From: Bryobacterales bacterium
GTDB taxonomy: Bacteria; Acidobacteriota; Terriglobia; Bryobacterales; Bryobacteraceae
DNA length: 64,000 nucleotides
Reading direction: 5' to 3'
NCBI GenBank assembly: GCA_016713735.1
Contig: JADJOP010000004.1
Span: 434,001 to 498,000 of the forward strand
In this document: one piece after another, positions 18,974 through 26,654 of the stretch
Numbering within the stretch: position 1 is the stretch's first letter
How the letters are laid out: the number at the start of each line of letters is the position of its first letter
Position numbers and translations under genes: made by a program
The notes under the pieces: generated by a model
Databases searched by the model: none
Told to the model about the DNA's origin: nothing
Seen by the model: only the letters and a program-made list of their open reading frames with translations

Positions 18974-19213
18974 ATGAGAGATGTGGACAGGCGCCTTACC
19001 TCCCGGCCCGACCCGCTTGCAAGCCCTCCCGACGACGCGGCCCCGCCGGAAGCCGATCGCACCCGCCCGTGTGCTGGCATCCTGCCCTTTGACTGGGGAG
19101 TGCACCCGCGCTTCTCAACAAACGGCTTGCCCAGCCATGCGGCCATCCCCTCCACCCTCCAAGCCCCCGCCGGCCACAGCGGGCTCAGGGCATTGGTCGG
19201 GAGCACATCATGA
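18974..19213 (+). CDS. Doubtful 79-aa reading frame in the ars leader
   Basis: An ATG sits 2 nt after the operator and the frame ends in an ATGA overlap with acr3, the arrangement expected of a translationally coupled gene. However, the product is Pro/Ala/Arg-rich and matches nothing I recognise, there is no clear ribosome-binding site, and the ATG would lie very near the predicted transcription start. It may be a chance open frame in a leader RNA. The coupling geometry is the only argument for it. Confidence 0.2.
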   Translation: MRDVDRRLTSRPDPLASPPDDAAPPEADRTRPCAGILPFDWGVHPRFSTNGLPSHAAIPSTLQAPAGHSGLRALVGSTS

Positions 19214-20298
19214 CTGCGGAAGCTCTCACTCCGGCCGCGCCGGCCAAGCGGTTGAACCTGTTCGAACGCTACCTGAGCCTGTGGGTCGGCCTGTGCATGG
19301 TTGCCGGAATCGCCCTCGGCAAACTGCTCCCCTCTCTGGTCGATGGCTTGCGGCGCATGGAGTTCGGTGAGTCCAGCCAGATCAACGCGCCCATCGCCGT
19401 TCTCATCTGGCTCATGATCATCCCCATGATGATGAAGGTGGACTTCGCCGCCATACGCGGCATCGGCAAACGTCCCCGTGGCCTGTTCGTGACGTTGTTC
19501 GTCAATTGGATGGTGAAGCCATTCTCCATGGCGTTCTTCGCCTGGCTGTTCTTCCGTCACGTGTTTGCCCCCTGGATCGCGCCCGCCGACGCCGACCAGT
19601 ACATCGCCGGCGCAATCATCCTCGCCGCGGCTCCCTGCACGGCCATGGTGTTCGTGTGGAGTTACCTCACCGACGGCGATCCCGCCTACACGCTCGTTCA
19701 GGTTTCCGTGAACGACCTCATCATGCTCGTGCTGTTCGCGCCCATCGTCCGCTACCTGGTCAGCGGCGCCTCCTCGCTGGAGGTCCCGTTCCACGTCCTG
19801 CTTTACTCCGTGGCCATCTTCATCGTCATTCCACTCGTCATCGGAGTCCTGGCGCGCCACTGGCTCATTGGGCGCCATGGAGCCGCCTGGTTTGAACAAC
19901 AACTGCTGCCCCGCTTCGCCCCGGTCAGCATGGCCGCGTTGCTGGCCACGCTCGTCCTCATCTTCGCCTTCCAGGCCGACAACATCACCGGCAAGTTTCT
20001 GCATGTCGTCCTCATCGCCGTCCCCATTCTGATCCAGGTGTACTTCAATTCCTCGTTGGCCTATGGCCTCATGCGGTTGCTGCGTGTGGAGTATGCCGTC
20101 GCCGCTCCCGGCGCCCTGATCGGCGCCAGCAACTTCTTCGAACTCGCCGTGGCCACCGCCATCGCCCTATTCGGACCCGGCTCGGGCGCGGCGCTCGCTA
20201 CCGTCGTCGGCGTGCTGATCGAAGTGCCGGTCATGCTCTCGGTCTGCGGCATTTGCAATAGGACCAGGCACTGGTTCCCCGTCCCGGAGCGTACATAG
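19210..20298 (+). CDS. acr3: ACR3-family arsenite efflux permease
   Basis: A 362-residue, roughly ten-helix membrane protein of the ACR3 (bile-acid/arsenite transporter) family. Visible marks are ERYLSLWVGLCMVAGIALGKLLP at the N-terminus, IWLMIIPMMMKVDF, and the signature AAAPCTAMVFVWSYL near 150-165, which holds the conserved cysteine needed for As(III) transport. VYFNSSLAYGL and APGALIGASNFFELAVATAIALFG come later. It extrudes As(OH)3 from the cytoplasm using the proton motive force. It is the first certain gene of the operon acr3-arsR-arsC-arsC, behind an operator-bearing promoter. ACR3 is distinct from the ArsB family, and the sequence is clearly the former. Confidence 0.94.
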   Translation: MTAEALTPAAPAKRLNLFERYLSLWVGLCMVAGIALGKLLPSLVDGLRRMEFGESSQINAPIAVLIWLMIIPMMMKVDFAAIRGIGKRPRGLFVTLFVNWMVKPFSMAFFAWLFFRHVFAPWIAPADADQYIAGAIILAAAPCTAMVFVWSYLTDGDPAYTLVQVSVNDLIMLVLFAPIVRYLVSGASSLEVPFHVLLYSVAIFIVIPLVIGVLARHWLIGRHGAAWFEQQLLPRFAPVSMAALLATLVLIFAFQADNITGKFLHVVLIAVPILIQVYFNSSLAYGLMRLLRVEYAVAAPGALIGASNFFELAVATAIALFGPGSGAALATVVGVLIEVPVMLSVCGICNRTRHWFPVPERT

Positions 20299-20334
20299 GG
20301 GAAAGCCGTGTTAGCGGTGGACAGATCCTATCTT

Positions 20335-20353
20335 TTCGATATTCTAGAAATAT
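20335..20353. promoter_or_regulatory. Second ArsR-type operator upstream of arsR
   Basis: TTCGATATT (20335-20343) repeats 8 of 9 bases of the upstream operator half-site. ATATT (20339-20343) and AATAT (20349-20353) form an inverted repeat around CTAGA. It lies in the 80-bp gap between acr3 and arsR, suggesting a second, autoregulated promoter. Confidence 0.5.
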
Positions 20354-20378
20354 AGTACTATTCCCAAGGGAACCTGCC

Positions 20379-20723
20379 ATGGCCAAAGCCGATCCCGCTG
20401 ACTCCACACGCTTCGCCGACATGTTCGCGGCCATGGGCACGGAAGCCCGGTTGCGCATCATCCGCCTGCTGCTGGCCGCTCATCCCGATGGCTTGGTCGT
20501 CGGCGACATCCAGGCCGAACTGGGCATCCCTCCCTCCACGCTGTCACACCACCTGGAGAAGCTGAAGAACGAGGACCTCGTGACCGTCGAACGCCAGGGA
20601 ACCTTTCTCTGGTACCGCGCCAATACCGAAACGCTGCAGGAACTGCTCACCTTCCTCTATGCGGAATGCTGCACCCGCAACAAAGCCGTGAAGCCTCACC
20701 TGATCGTCAAACTCTGCAAATAG
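20379..20723 (+). CDS. arsR: ArsR-family As(III)-responsive repressor
   Basis: A 114-residue winged-helix regulator. The helix-turn-helix is at about 38-66 (LVVGDIQAELGIPPSTLSHHLEKLK), with a wing at 68-80 (VTVERQGTFLWYR). It lacks the Cys-Val-Cys motif of plasmid R773 ArsR in the recognition helix. Instead it has a C-terminal vicinal pair, Cys97-Cys98 (AECCTR), plus Cys113. This is the arrangement known for As(III) binding in the Acidithiobacillus-type ArsR. ATG 20379 follows a 'aaggga' ribosome-binding site. It should repress both the acr3 promoter and its own operator until arsenite binds. Confidence 0.92.
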   Translation: MAKADPADSTRFADMFAAMGTEARLRIIRLLLAAHPDGLVVGDIQAELGIPPSTLSHHLEKLKNEDLVTVERQGTFLWYRANTETLQELLTFLYAECCTRNKAVKPHLIVKLCK

Positions 20724-20748
20724 TCCACCCCTCAACAGGAGAGCCATC

Positions 20749-21255
20749 TTGACTCACAACCGCCGCACATTGCTTCTGTCCGCACTCACCGTTCCGCTCA
20801 GCCGCCTCGCCGCGGCGGCCGCGGGCAAAACAACGGTCCTCGTTCTCTGCACGGGAAACTCCGCCCGCAGCCAGATGACGCACGGCTTCCTGCAGTCGCT
20901 CGATCCCAAACTCGAGGTGTTCTCTGCGGGCACCAACCCCGCCCCGCGCGTCAATCCCTTCGCCGTGCAGGTGATGAAGGAGATCGGCATCGACATCTCC
21001 CATCACACGCCCAAACACGTCCGCCAGTATCTCGGCCAGTCCTTCGACTTCGTTGTCACCGTGTGCGACGACGCCGATAAGAACTGCCCCAACTTCAGCG
21101 GAAAGGTCGGCAAACGCCTTCACATCGGCTTTCCTGACCCGGCCCGCGCTACAGGCGCCGACGCCGAAAAGCTGGCCGTCTTCCGCAAAGTCCGCGACGA
21201 CATCCGCGCGCAATTCCAGAGCTTCTACGCAACTCACATCCAGGGGCGCAAATAA
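20749..21255 (+). CDS. arsC: Arsenate reductase (LMW-PTP fold) with an export-type leader
   Basis: A 168-residue thioredoxin-coupled ArsC. The phosphatase-like loop CTGNSAR has Cys34 and Arg40, and the redox pair Cys106/Cys113 is in VTVCDDADKNC. Relative to the following paralogue it carries about 24 extra N-terminal residues, THNRRTLLLSALTVPLSRLAAAAA: twin arginines, a hydrophobic stretch and an Ala-rich end, i.e. a Tat/Sec-like signal peptide. The start is TTG at 20749 with ACAGGAGA well placed upstream; starting later would remove the ribosome-binding site. The family is cytoplasmic and needs thioredoxin, so export would be odd. If the leader is not functional, this is an ordinary ArsC with an extension. 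It is third in the ars operon. Confidence 0.88.
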   Translation: MTHNRRTLLLSALTVPLSRLAAAAAGKTTVLVLCTGNSARSQMTHGFLQSLDPKLEVFSAGTNPAPRVNPFAVQVMKEIGIDISHHTPKHVRQYLGQSFDFVVTVCDDADKNCPNFSGKVGKRLHIGFPDPARATGADAEKLAVFRKVRDDIRAQFQSFYATHIQGRK

Positions 21256-21259
21256 TCCC

Positions 21260-21682
21260 ATGTCCAAGCAGCGCGTGCTCATCCTCTGCACGGGCAACTC
21301 CGCCCGCAGCCAGATGGCCGAAGGCCTCCTCCGGTCGATGGCCGGCGACCGCTTCGACGTCTTCAGCGCCGGAACCAGGCCCAGCATCGTGCGCCCCGAA
21401 GCCATCGCCGCCATGCGCGACCTCGGCGTCGACATCACCTCGCACCGTTCGAAATCCGTCGACGAGTTTGCCGGCTCCGCGTTCGACTACGTGATCACGG
21501 TCTGCGACAACGCCCGCGAAAGCTGCCCCGTGTTTCCCGCCGACACCCGGCGCCTCCACTGGAGCTTCGAAGACCCCGCCGCCGTGGAAGGCGAAGAGGC
21601 CGTCCGTCTGGCGGCCTTCCGCGACGTCCGCGACCAGATCGCGGCCCGGTTTCGGCAGTTCCTCGAAGGAAGCCGCACGTAG
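21260..21682 (+). CDS. arsC: Arsenate reductase, thioredoxin-coupled
   Basis: A 140-residue LMW-PTP-fold arsenate reductase starting 4 nt after the preceding arsC stop. The three catalytic cysteines are at 10 (CTGNSAR), 82 and 89 (VITVCDNARESC), the same numbering as the well-studied Staphylococcus pI258 ArsC. It reduces As(V) to As(III) for export by Acr3, with Cys82-Cys89 regenerated by thioredoxin. A longer open frame begins inside the upstream gene; the internal ATG at 21260 gives the family N-terminus and is used. It is the last gene of the operon and paralogous to the copy just upstream. Confidence 0.93.
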   Translation: MSKQRVLILCTGNSARSQMAEGLLRSMAGDRFDVFSAGTRPSIVRPEAIAAMRDLGVDITSHRSKSVDEFAGSAFDYVITVCDNARESCPVFPADTRRLHWSFEDPAAVEGEEAVRLAAFRDVRDQIAARFRQFLEGSRT

Positions 21683-21778
21683 ACGCGCTACGGTTGGAGC
21701 CAGGCCCGGCGGGTGGTGTATCACCGCGAGTGGAGCCGGCGAATCCCAAGCCGGAAGGCTCGCGATGGCTCGTCAACC

Positions 21779-21815
21779 GTCGCAACGGCCACCCAATGTC
21801 GCAACGGCCACCCAA
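21779..21815. repeat. Tandem repeat, 18-bp unit, period 19
   Basis: GTCGCAACGGCCACCCAA occurs at 21779-21796 and again, identical, at 21798-21815. Confidence 0.85.
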
Positions 21816-21854
21816 AGGCAGAACTCAGCCAACGGTGATCCCATACGGGCCCCT

Positions 21855-21878
21855 CTTGCCTGCTTCGCTTGCCTGCTT
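21855..21878. repeat. Direct repeat CTTGCCTGCTT, period 13
   Basis: Identical 11-mers CTTGCCTGCTT lie at 21855-21865 and 21868-21878, in the same short intergenic stretch as the other tandem repeat. Confidence 0.75.
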
Positions 21879-22029
21879 TGTTCAGGTGAGAAAAGATCGT
21901 TAGACTCGCCGTGCCGCCTTGCCCGCACCATCCCTGGGCATCCCTCGCTGCCAGGGTATTTCTGCACGCTCACGTCCTCCGAATTCGCTGACGCAACGCA
22001 CCCTTCTCGCATACAATCCATAGAGAGAA

Positions 22030-22824
22030 ATGGCGGCGGCACCAGACCAACACCGGCTTCTTTTGGAGGAGCGCCGCCGCGCCATTCTCGACATGGTCGA
22101 GCAGCGTGGCCGCATCAAAATCGCCGACCTGGTGAGCCGCTTTGAGATCTCCGCCGTCACCGCCCGCGCCGACCTCGATGCGATTTCAGAAACCGGCGCC
22201 ATCGTCCGCTGCCATGGCGGCGCCGTTCGCGCCCTGGAACCCACGCGCGACTACCCCGTCGCCTTCAAGGCCGCCATTCACCGGCCCGAGAAGATCCGCA
22301 TCGGTCAGGCGGCCGCCAAACTCGTCCGCCCCAACGACACCATCATTCTCGACAGCGGCACCACCACCCTCGAAGTCGCCCGCCACCTAAAGACCATGAA
22401 CCTGCGCGGCGTCACCGTCATCACCAACGCACTCAACGTCGCCACGGAACTCGCCGACGATGCCGGCATTACGCTGATCATGGTCGGCGGCATTTACCGC
22501 CCGATCTCGGCCTCTTTTGTCGGTCCGCAAGCCGAGGCCATGCTGCGCGAACTCCACGCCGACCGCTTTTTCCTCGCCGTCGATGGCCTGGACACCGAAT
22601 ACGGTCCCACCACGCCCGACATGTTCGAGGCGCAGTTGAACGGCCGCATGATGGAGATCGCCAAGGAGACCGTGGTCGTCAGCGACTCCAGCAAGCTCGG
22701 CCGCCGCAGCCTCTCACGCATCGGGCCCATCGAAAAGGTAAGCCGCGTCATCACCGACAAGCGCGCCCCCGAGGATTGTGTCCGTTCCCTCCGCGGTAAA
22801 GGCATCGAAGTCGTCCTGGCTTGA
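22030..22824 (+). CDS. DeoR/GlpR-family transcriptional regulator
   Basis: A 264-residue DeoR-type repressor. The N-terminal helix-turn-helix is at about 13-67 (RRAILDMVEQRGRIKIADLVSRFEISAVTARADLDAI, then the family's CHGGAV). The C-terminal sugar-phosphate-sensing (ISOCOT) domain shows DTIILDSGTTTLEVARHL (about 98-115) and the GGIYRP and FLAVDGLD motifs. DeoR proteins sense sugar phosphates and often control amino-sugar or hexitol catabolism. It lies beside a cluster with a phosphofructokinase, an AgaS-like isomerase and a PfkB kinase, so an AgaR-like role there is plausible. It is convergent with the receptor gene ending at 22966. Confidence 0.9.
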   Translation: MAAAPDQHRLLLEERRRAILDMVEQRGRIKIADLVSRFEISAVTARADLDAISETGAIVRCHGGAVRALEPTRDYPVAFKAAIHRPEKIRIGQAAAKLVRPNDTIILDSGTTTLEVARHLKTMNLRGVTVITNALNVATELADDAGITLIMVGGIYRPISASFVGPQAEAMLRELHADRFFLAVDGLDTEYGPTTPDMFEAQLNGRMMEIAKETVVVSDSSKLGRRSLSRIGPIEKVSRVITDKRAPEDCVRSLRGKGIEVVLA

Positions 22825-22965
22825 GCACCCCACCGCGGCCATTCTCAACCGGAACCTGCGCATGAAACAAGCGGCGCACCGTCGCCGGCACGCCGCGTAT
22901 GAGCCGCCATGGCGTGCGCCGGGCCGCCTCCGGGTTCGAGTCCCGTCCGGTGGCCCGGCCCGTGA

Positions 22966-25900
22966 CTAGAACGTGATGCGCAGCCGCAGCCGGATCGTGC
23001 GCCGGCTGTCCACGCCCTCCTGCTGGTAGCTGGTGATCAGCCGGCCAAAGTCCGGGTTCCGCTGCACGTCCTGGACGACCGGCTTCAGCGTCTTCGGATC
23101 GACCGCCAGCGTGAAGTTGCCCAGCGCGCCGATGTCGTAGTTATCCGGCGACAGCAGCGGGTGGTTCAGGATGTTGTTCATATCGGCGCCCACCTCCAAG
23201 CGGTAGCGTTCCCGGAAGCGGAAGTTCTTGCGCACGCCCATGCTCAGGCCGAGAGTGCCCGGCCCTGAGAGCAGGTTGCGCACGGCCAGGTTCGGATTCG
23301 TGAACAGGTCCGCGCCCAGCGGCATCAGCGCGAAGGCGTCCGGGTTCCACAACCGGTCGCCGCTCTTCACGTTCGCATCGCCGCTCACCACCGGCCGGAA
23401 CGTCGTGCCGTAGAAGCCGCCCGTGGCGTCCACCGAACCCGATGCCAGATTGCCCGGCGTGATCGGATCGCAGTTGTCGCAGATCCAGAACGGCGTGAAG
23501 CCGGTGCCGGACTTGGCGAACGCCTGCCAGGAAATCTGCCACCCGCCGGCGATCGCGTCCCACCATTGCGGAATATCCGCTCCGAATTTCGCGCCCCGGC
23601 CGTACGGCGTCTGGAAGATGCCATAGGTCACCAGCCGGTGGCGCGAGGTGAAGGCGTCCATGCCGTAATCGGCCGACGGATTGAACTGGTTGTAGGCCGT
23701 GCCGCCCAGGCTCGAGTTGCCCGTGTCGGGCGAGGTCGATTTCTGGTCGAGCAGCGTATAGGAAACGTTGAATGTGAGCCCGCCCGAGAAGCGGCGGTTC
23801 ATCTCCATCTGGAAGGCGTTGCTGCGGCCGTGGCCGAAGTTTTGGAAGGCCGTCAGGTAGGTGCCCAAACCGGGGTAGGGAAGCCGCGCCAGGTCGGCGG
23901 CCGAGTAGTCGCAGTCGAAGTCGTCCGGTGTACAGGGCGTCACGCCGTCGCCGATCGTCGTCGCCATCGGTGTGTCGCTGGGCGGAATCAGGTTGTAGTC
24001 CACGCCCGAGATCAGCCGCTGCATGCGGGTTCCCAGGTAGGACAGGCGCAGGCCCGTCTGCCAGCCGAGCGTCCGCTCGAAGGTCACGTTGTATTGGTGC
24101 ACCCGCGGCTGCTTGAGCCCGAACGGCACCCAGTTGCCCGAAGTGATGCCGCTCAGCGCGCTCGTGACGCCGCCCGACACCGGGCTCCGCGCCGCGCCGC
24201 TGCCCGTGGGCCAGCCGCTCAATGGCGCGTCCGCGGTCGAGTTCTTCGTCAAGCCCACCTGGAACGAGTTGGTCGCCAGCGGATCGCGAATGCCCTGCGC
24301 CGCCGCCGTCGGATAAAACAGCCCGTAGCCGCCGCGCAGCACCGTCGTGTCGGTCACGCGCCAGGCCAGGCCCACGCGCGGCGCGATGTTTCCGTAGTCG
24401 GTCCTCACCAGCGAACGCGGCAAGCCGAGCTTGTCGGCCGTCGTCACGCCGTAGGCGAGAAAACGCGGATCCACGAACTTTAGCGTGCGTTCGCTCGGCA
24501 CCACATACTGCCCCTTCTTGCCGCCCGCGCCGACGAAGTCCGGATCGAAGTTCACCAGCAGGTCGTTGTTCTCCGTGAATGGGCTGACGATCTCATAGCG
24601 CAGCCCCAGGTTCAACGTCACCCGCGAGGTGATCTTGAAGTCGTCCTGCCCGAAGTAGCCCTGCTCCCAGTTGTGCACGTCCATCGGCGGGCGGAACTGG
24701 TTCACGTAGCTCACCGTGTTGGCCGGCATGCCCATCAGGAAGCGCGCCAGCGGGTCGGTGCTCGCGCCGGAGTAGTTGATCAGCCCGCGCGGATTGCCGC
24801 GGCCGCTCGTGAAGCCGTCGGTGGCCGCGTTGCGCACCCAGTCGGCGCCGAACTTCAACGTGTGCCGGCCCTTCACCCAGGTCAGCGTGTTGCCGAAGGT
24901 GATGAGGTTCTGGTCCTGCGGCCGGTAGGTGTTGCGCCCCCCGTTGCTCAGGCCCTGGAACGCCGAGCCGATGTTCACCGCTGGATGGCCATAGGTATCC
25001 AGGGCGCCCTGCCCGATGACGTCGCCGTAGGCCTGAATGTCGCCTTCGCTGAATCCGATGCCCTGCAGGAAGTTGCGCATCACCGTGTTGCTGCGGCGCA
25101 GCAGCGGAACGCGGTTGAAACCGCCGCGCACCTCGTTGATCACCGTGGGCCCGAACAGGTGGGTCTCGGAAACCGACACCGTGTCGGCGCGCTGCTCGTT
25201 CTGCGTCAACCCAAGCGGTGTGAACGGCGCGGCCACCAGGCTCGTGGCGAACTCGCGGCTTTGCGCGTTGTAGACCACATACATGCGGTCGTTCTCGTTG
25301 AAGTCGTGGTCCACGCGCAGCGTGCCCAGGTTGCGGTTTGACTGCCCCGGCATCGTCGTCGAGAAGTCGGCCAGCCGCCCGTTGCCCGCCACGATCGGCG
25401 CATCCACGCTCACCTGCGGGAAGTAGCTCTGCACCAGCTTCGACGTGATCGGGTTCATCAGCCGGCTCGGAATGCGGACAAAGCGCACGCCCGCGCCGTT
25501 CAAGGTGTTCTGCGCCACCTCGGCGGCATTCAGCGTCACCGCCGCCGGCACCAGCGGCTTGATTGAGTCGGCGACCTTCGAGAAATCGCCCGCCAGCAGC
25601 GACGGATGCGGCAGCCGTGTGTTGCGCACGTACACCGGGGTGCGCAGATACTGCTTTTCAAAGGCCAGGAAGAAGAAGGTGTTCTTCACCTTCGGCACCG
25701 GCCCGCCGAAGGAGCCGCCGAACTCGTTCAGGTTGAACCGCGGCGTCGGGTACGATGCCTGCGCCGGCGATGGCGTGAACGCCGCCTGCCCGTTCTTGTC
25801 GCGCAGGTCCCACGCCGCTAGGGCGAAGTTCTTGTTGTCATGGAAGAGCGAGCCGTGATATTCGCTCCCGCCCCGCTTCGTGCTGATGCGGACGTTGGCG

Positions 25901-26574
25901 ATGCCGGCATATTCGGCCGTGAACGTGTTCGATAGCACCGTCAACTCGCCGATGGTCTCCAGCGACGGCTGGCTCACCGTCGGTCCGCCGAACACGCCGC
26001 CGTTGGTGCGCTGGCCATCCAGCGCGAAGCTGGCGCCGTAGCTCTGCGCCCCGAGAAACTTGAAACCGTTCGTCCCGCTCTGCGTGATGTTCGGATTCAG
26101 GTAGAGAAACGATGAGTAGTCGCGGCTGTCGCGCGGCAACTCGGTCACCTGTTGGTTGTTCAGCGTCCCGCCCACCGTCGGGTTGTCCGTCTGCACCACC
26201 GGCGCCTCTTCGCGCACCACGATCGTTTCGGCCGACCGCGACACTTCCAACCGCCCGTCCACGCGCGCCGTCGTTGCGCCGCGCAACGTCACGCCGTCCA
26301 GTTCCAGCGAGTTAAACCCCTTGGCCGCGATCGTCAGGCGGTAGGTCCCCGACTTCAGGCCCGCCGCCTCATACTCGCCAAAGGCGTTCGTCTCCAACTT
26401 CCGGCTGATCTGTGTCCCCTGGTCGAGGATCGTCACCGATGCCCCCGGAATCACGCCACCGGTGCTATCCACCACGGAGCCCCGGATGGCGCCGAGATCG
26501 GTTCCCTGTCCGTACGCGCACAGACAGAGAAAGAAAAGAGCGGCTGCAATTCGCAACACTGGCTTGTGACCCAT
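22966..26574 (-). CDS. Oar-type TonB-dependent receptor (intact)
   Basis: A 1202-residue outer-membrane receptor. ATG 26574 is chosen because AAGGAGG lies 8 nt upstream and the product begins with a signal peptide (RIAAALFFLCLCAYGQG); an upstream in-frame ATG 21 codons earlier is less likely. Domains in order: carboxypeptidase-regulatory-like (about 30-115, IRGSVVDSTGGVIPGASVTI), plug (about 125-250, with ASFALDGQRTNGGVFGG), and a barrel to the C-terminal RTIRLRLRITF, which ends in Phe as outer-membrane beta-barrels do. The full length, unlike the other two receptors here, makes it the reference copy. It is third on the minus strand after the propeller protein and the phosphofructokinase, and probably imports an oligosaccharide for that cluster. 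Confidence 0.92.
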   Translation of the reverse strand: MGHKPVLRIAAALFFLCLCAYGQGTDLGAIRGSVVDSTGGVIPGASVTILDQGTQISRKLETNAFGEYEAAGLKSGTYRLTIAAKGFNSLELDGVTLRGATTARVDGRLEVSRSAETIVVREEAPVVQTDNPTVGGTLNNQQVTELPRDSRDYSSFLYLNPNITQSGTNGFKFLGAQSYGASFALDGQRTNGGVFGGPTVSQPSLETIGELTVLSNTFTAEYAGIANVRISTKRGGSEYHGSLFHDNKNFALAAWDLRDKNGQAAFTPSPAQASYPTPRFNLNEFGGSFGGPVPKVKNTFFFLAFEKQYLRTPVYVRNTRLPHPSLLAGDFSKVADSIKPLVPAAVTLNAAEVAQNTLNGAGVRFVRIPSRLMNPITSKLVQSYFPQVSVDAPIVAGNGRLADFSTTMPGQSNRNLGTLRVDHDFNENDRMYVVYNAQSREFATSLVAAPFTPLGLTQNEQRADTVSVSETHLFGPTVINEVRGGFNRVPLLRRSNTVMRNFLQGIGFSEGDIQAYGDVIGQGALDTYGHPAVNIGSAFQGLSNGGRNTYRPQDQNLITFGNTLTWVKGRHTLKFGADWVRNAATDGFTSGRGNPRGLINYSGASTDPLARFLMGMPANTVSYVNQFRPPMDVHNWEQGYFGQDDFKITSRVTLNLGLRYEIVSPFTENNDLLVNFDPDFVGAGGKKGQYVVPSERTLKFVDPRFLAYGVTTADKLGLPRSLVRTDYGNIAPRVGLAWRVTDTTVLRGGYGLFYPTAAAQGIRDPLATNSFQVGLTKNSTADAPLSGWPTGSGAARSPVSGGVTSALSGITSGNWVPFGLKQPRVHQYNVTFERTLGWQTGLRLSYLGTRMQRLISGVDYNLIPPSDTPMATTIGDGVTPCTPDDFDCDYSAADLARLPYPGLGTYLTAFQNFGHGRSNAFQMEMNRRFSGGLTFNVSYTLLDQKSTSPDTGNSSLGGTAYNQFNPSADYGMDAFTSRHRLVTYGIFQTPYGRGAKFGADIPQWWDAIAGGWQISWQAFAKSGTGFTPFWICDNCDPITPGNLASGSVDATGGFYGTTFRPVVSGDANVKSGDRLWNPDAFALMPLGADLFTNPNLAVRNLLSGPGTLGLSMGVRKNFRFRERYRLEVGADMNNILNHPLLSPDNYDIGALGNFTLAVDPKTLKPVVQDVQRNPDFGRLITSYQQEGVDSRRTIRLRLRITF

Positions 26575-26654
26575 GACTGGTCCTCCTTGACTGGTACCAG
26601 AGAACGAATACCATAAAAAGAAACCAATCGCAAGCAAGATGAAATAAACAGATA

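Larger units (their letters stand above)
18783..19209. other. Intergenic region and ars leader
   Basis: The left part holds GC-rich inverted repeats just after the oxidoreductase stop (AGCCGG at 18781-18786 with CCGGCT at 18814-18819, and the palindrome CGCCCGCGGGCG), possibly terminator-like. The right part contains the arsenic promoter/operator and a roughly 230-nt untranslated or weakly coding leader before acr3. Confidence 0.5.
21683..22029. other. Intergenic stretch between ars operon and DeoR gene
   Basis: No gene is supported. The region contains two small tandem repeats (listed separately). A possible promoter for the DeoR gene has TACAAT at 22012-22017 with CTGACG at 21988-21993, 18-bp spacing. 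Confidence 0.5.

Noticed and set aside
21683..22029. CRISPR-like array
   Set aside because: Only two pairs of short tandem repeats are present, with spacers of 1-2 nt. There is no regular repeat-spacer pattern and no cas genes in the window.
22910..22965. tRNA-like T-arm (GGGTTCGAGTCCC) after the DeoR gene
   Set aside because: The GGG/CCC stem and TTCGA loop resemble a T-arm, but no matching acceptor, D-arm or anticodon arm can be folded upstream and there is no CCA end. It was treated as chance or at most a fragment.
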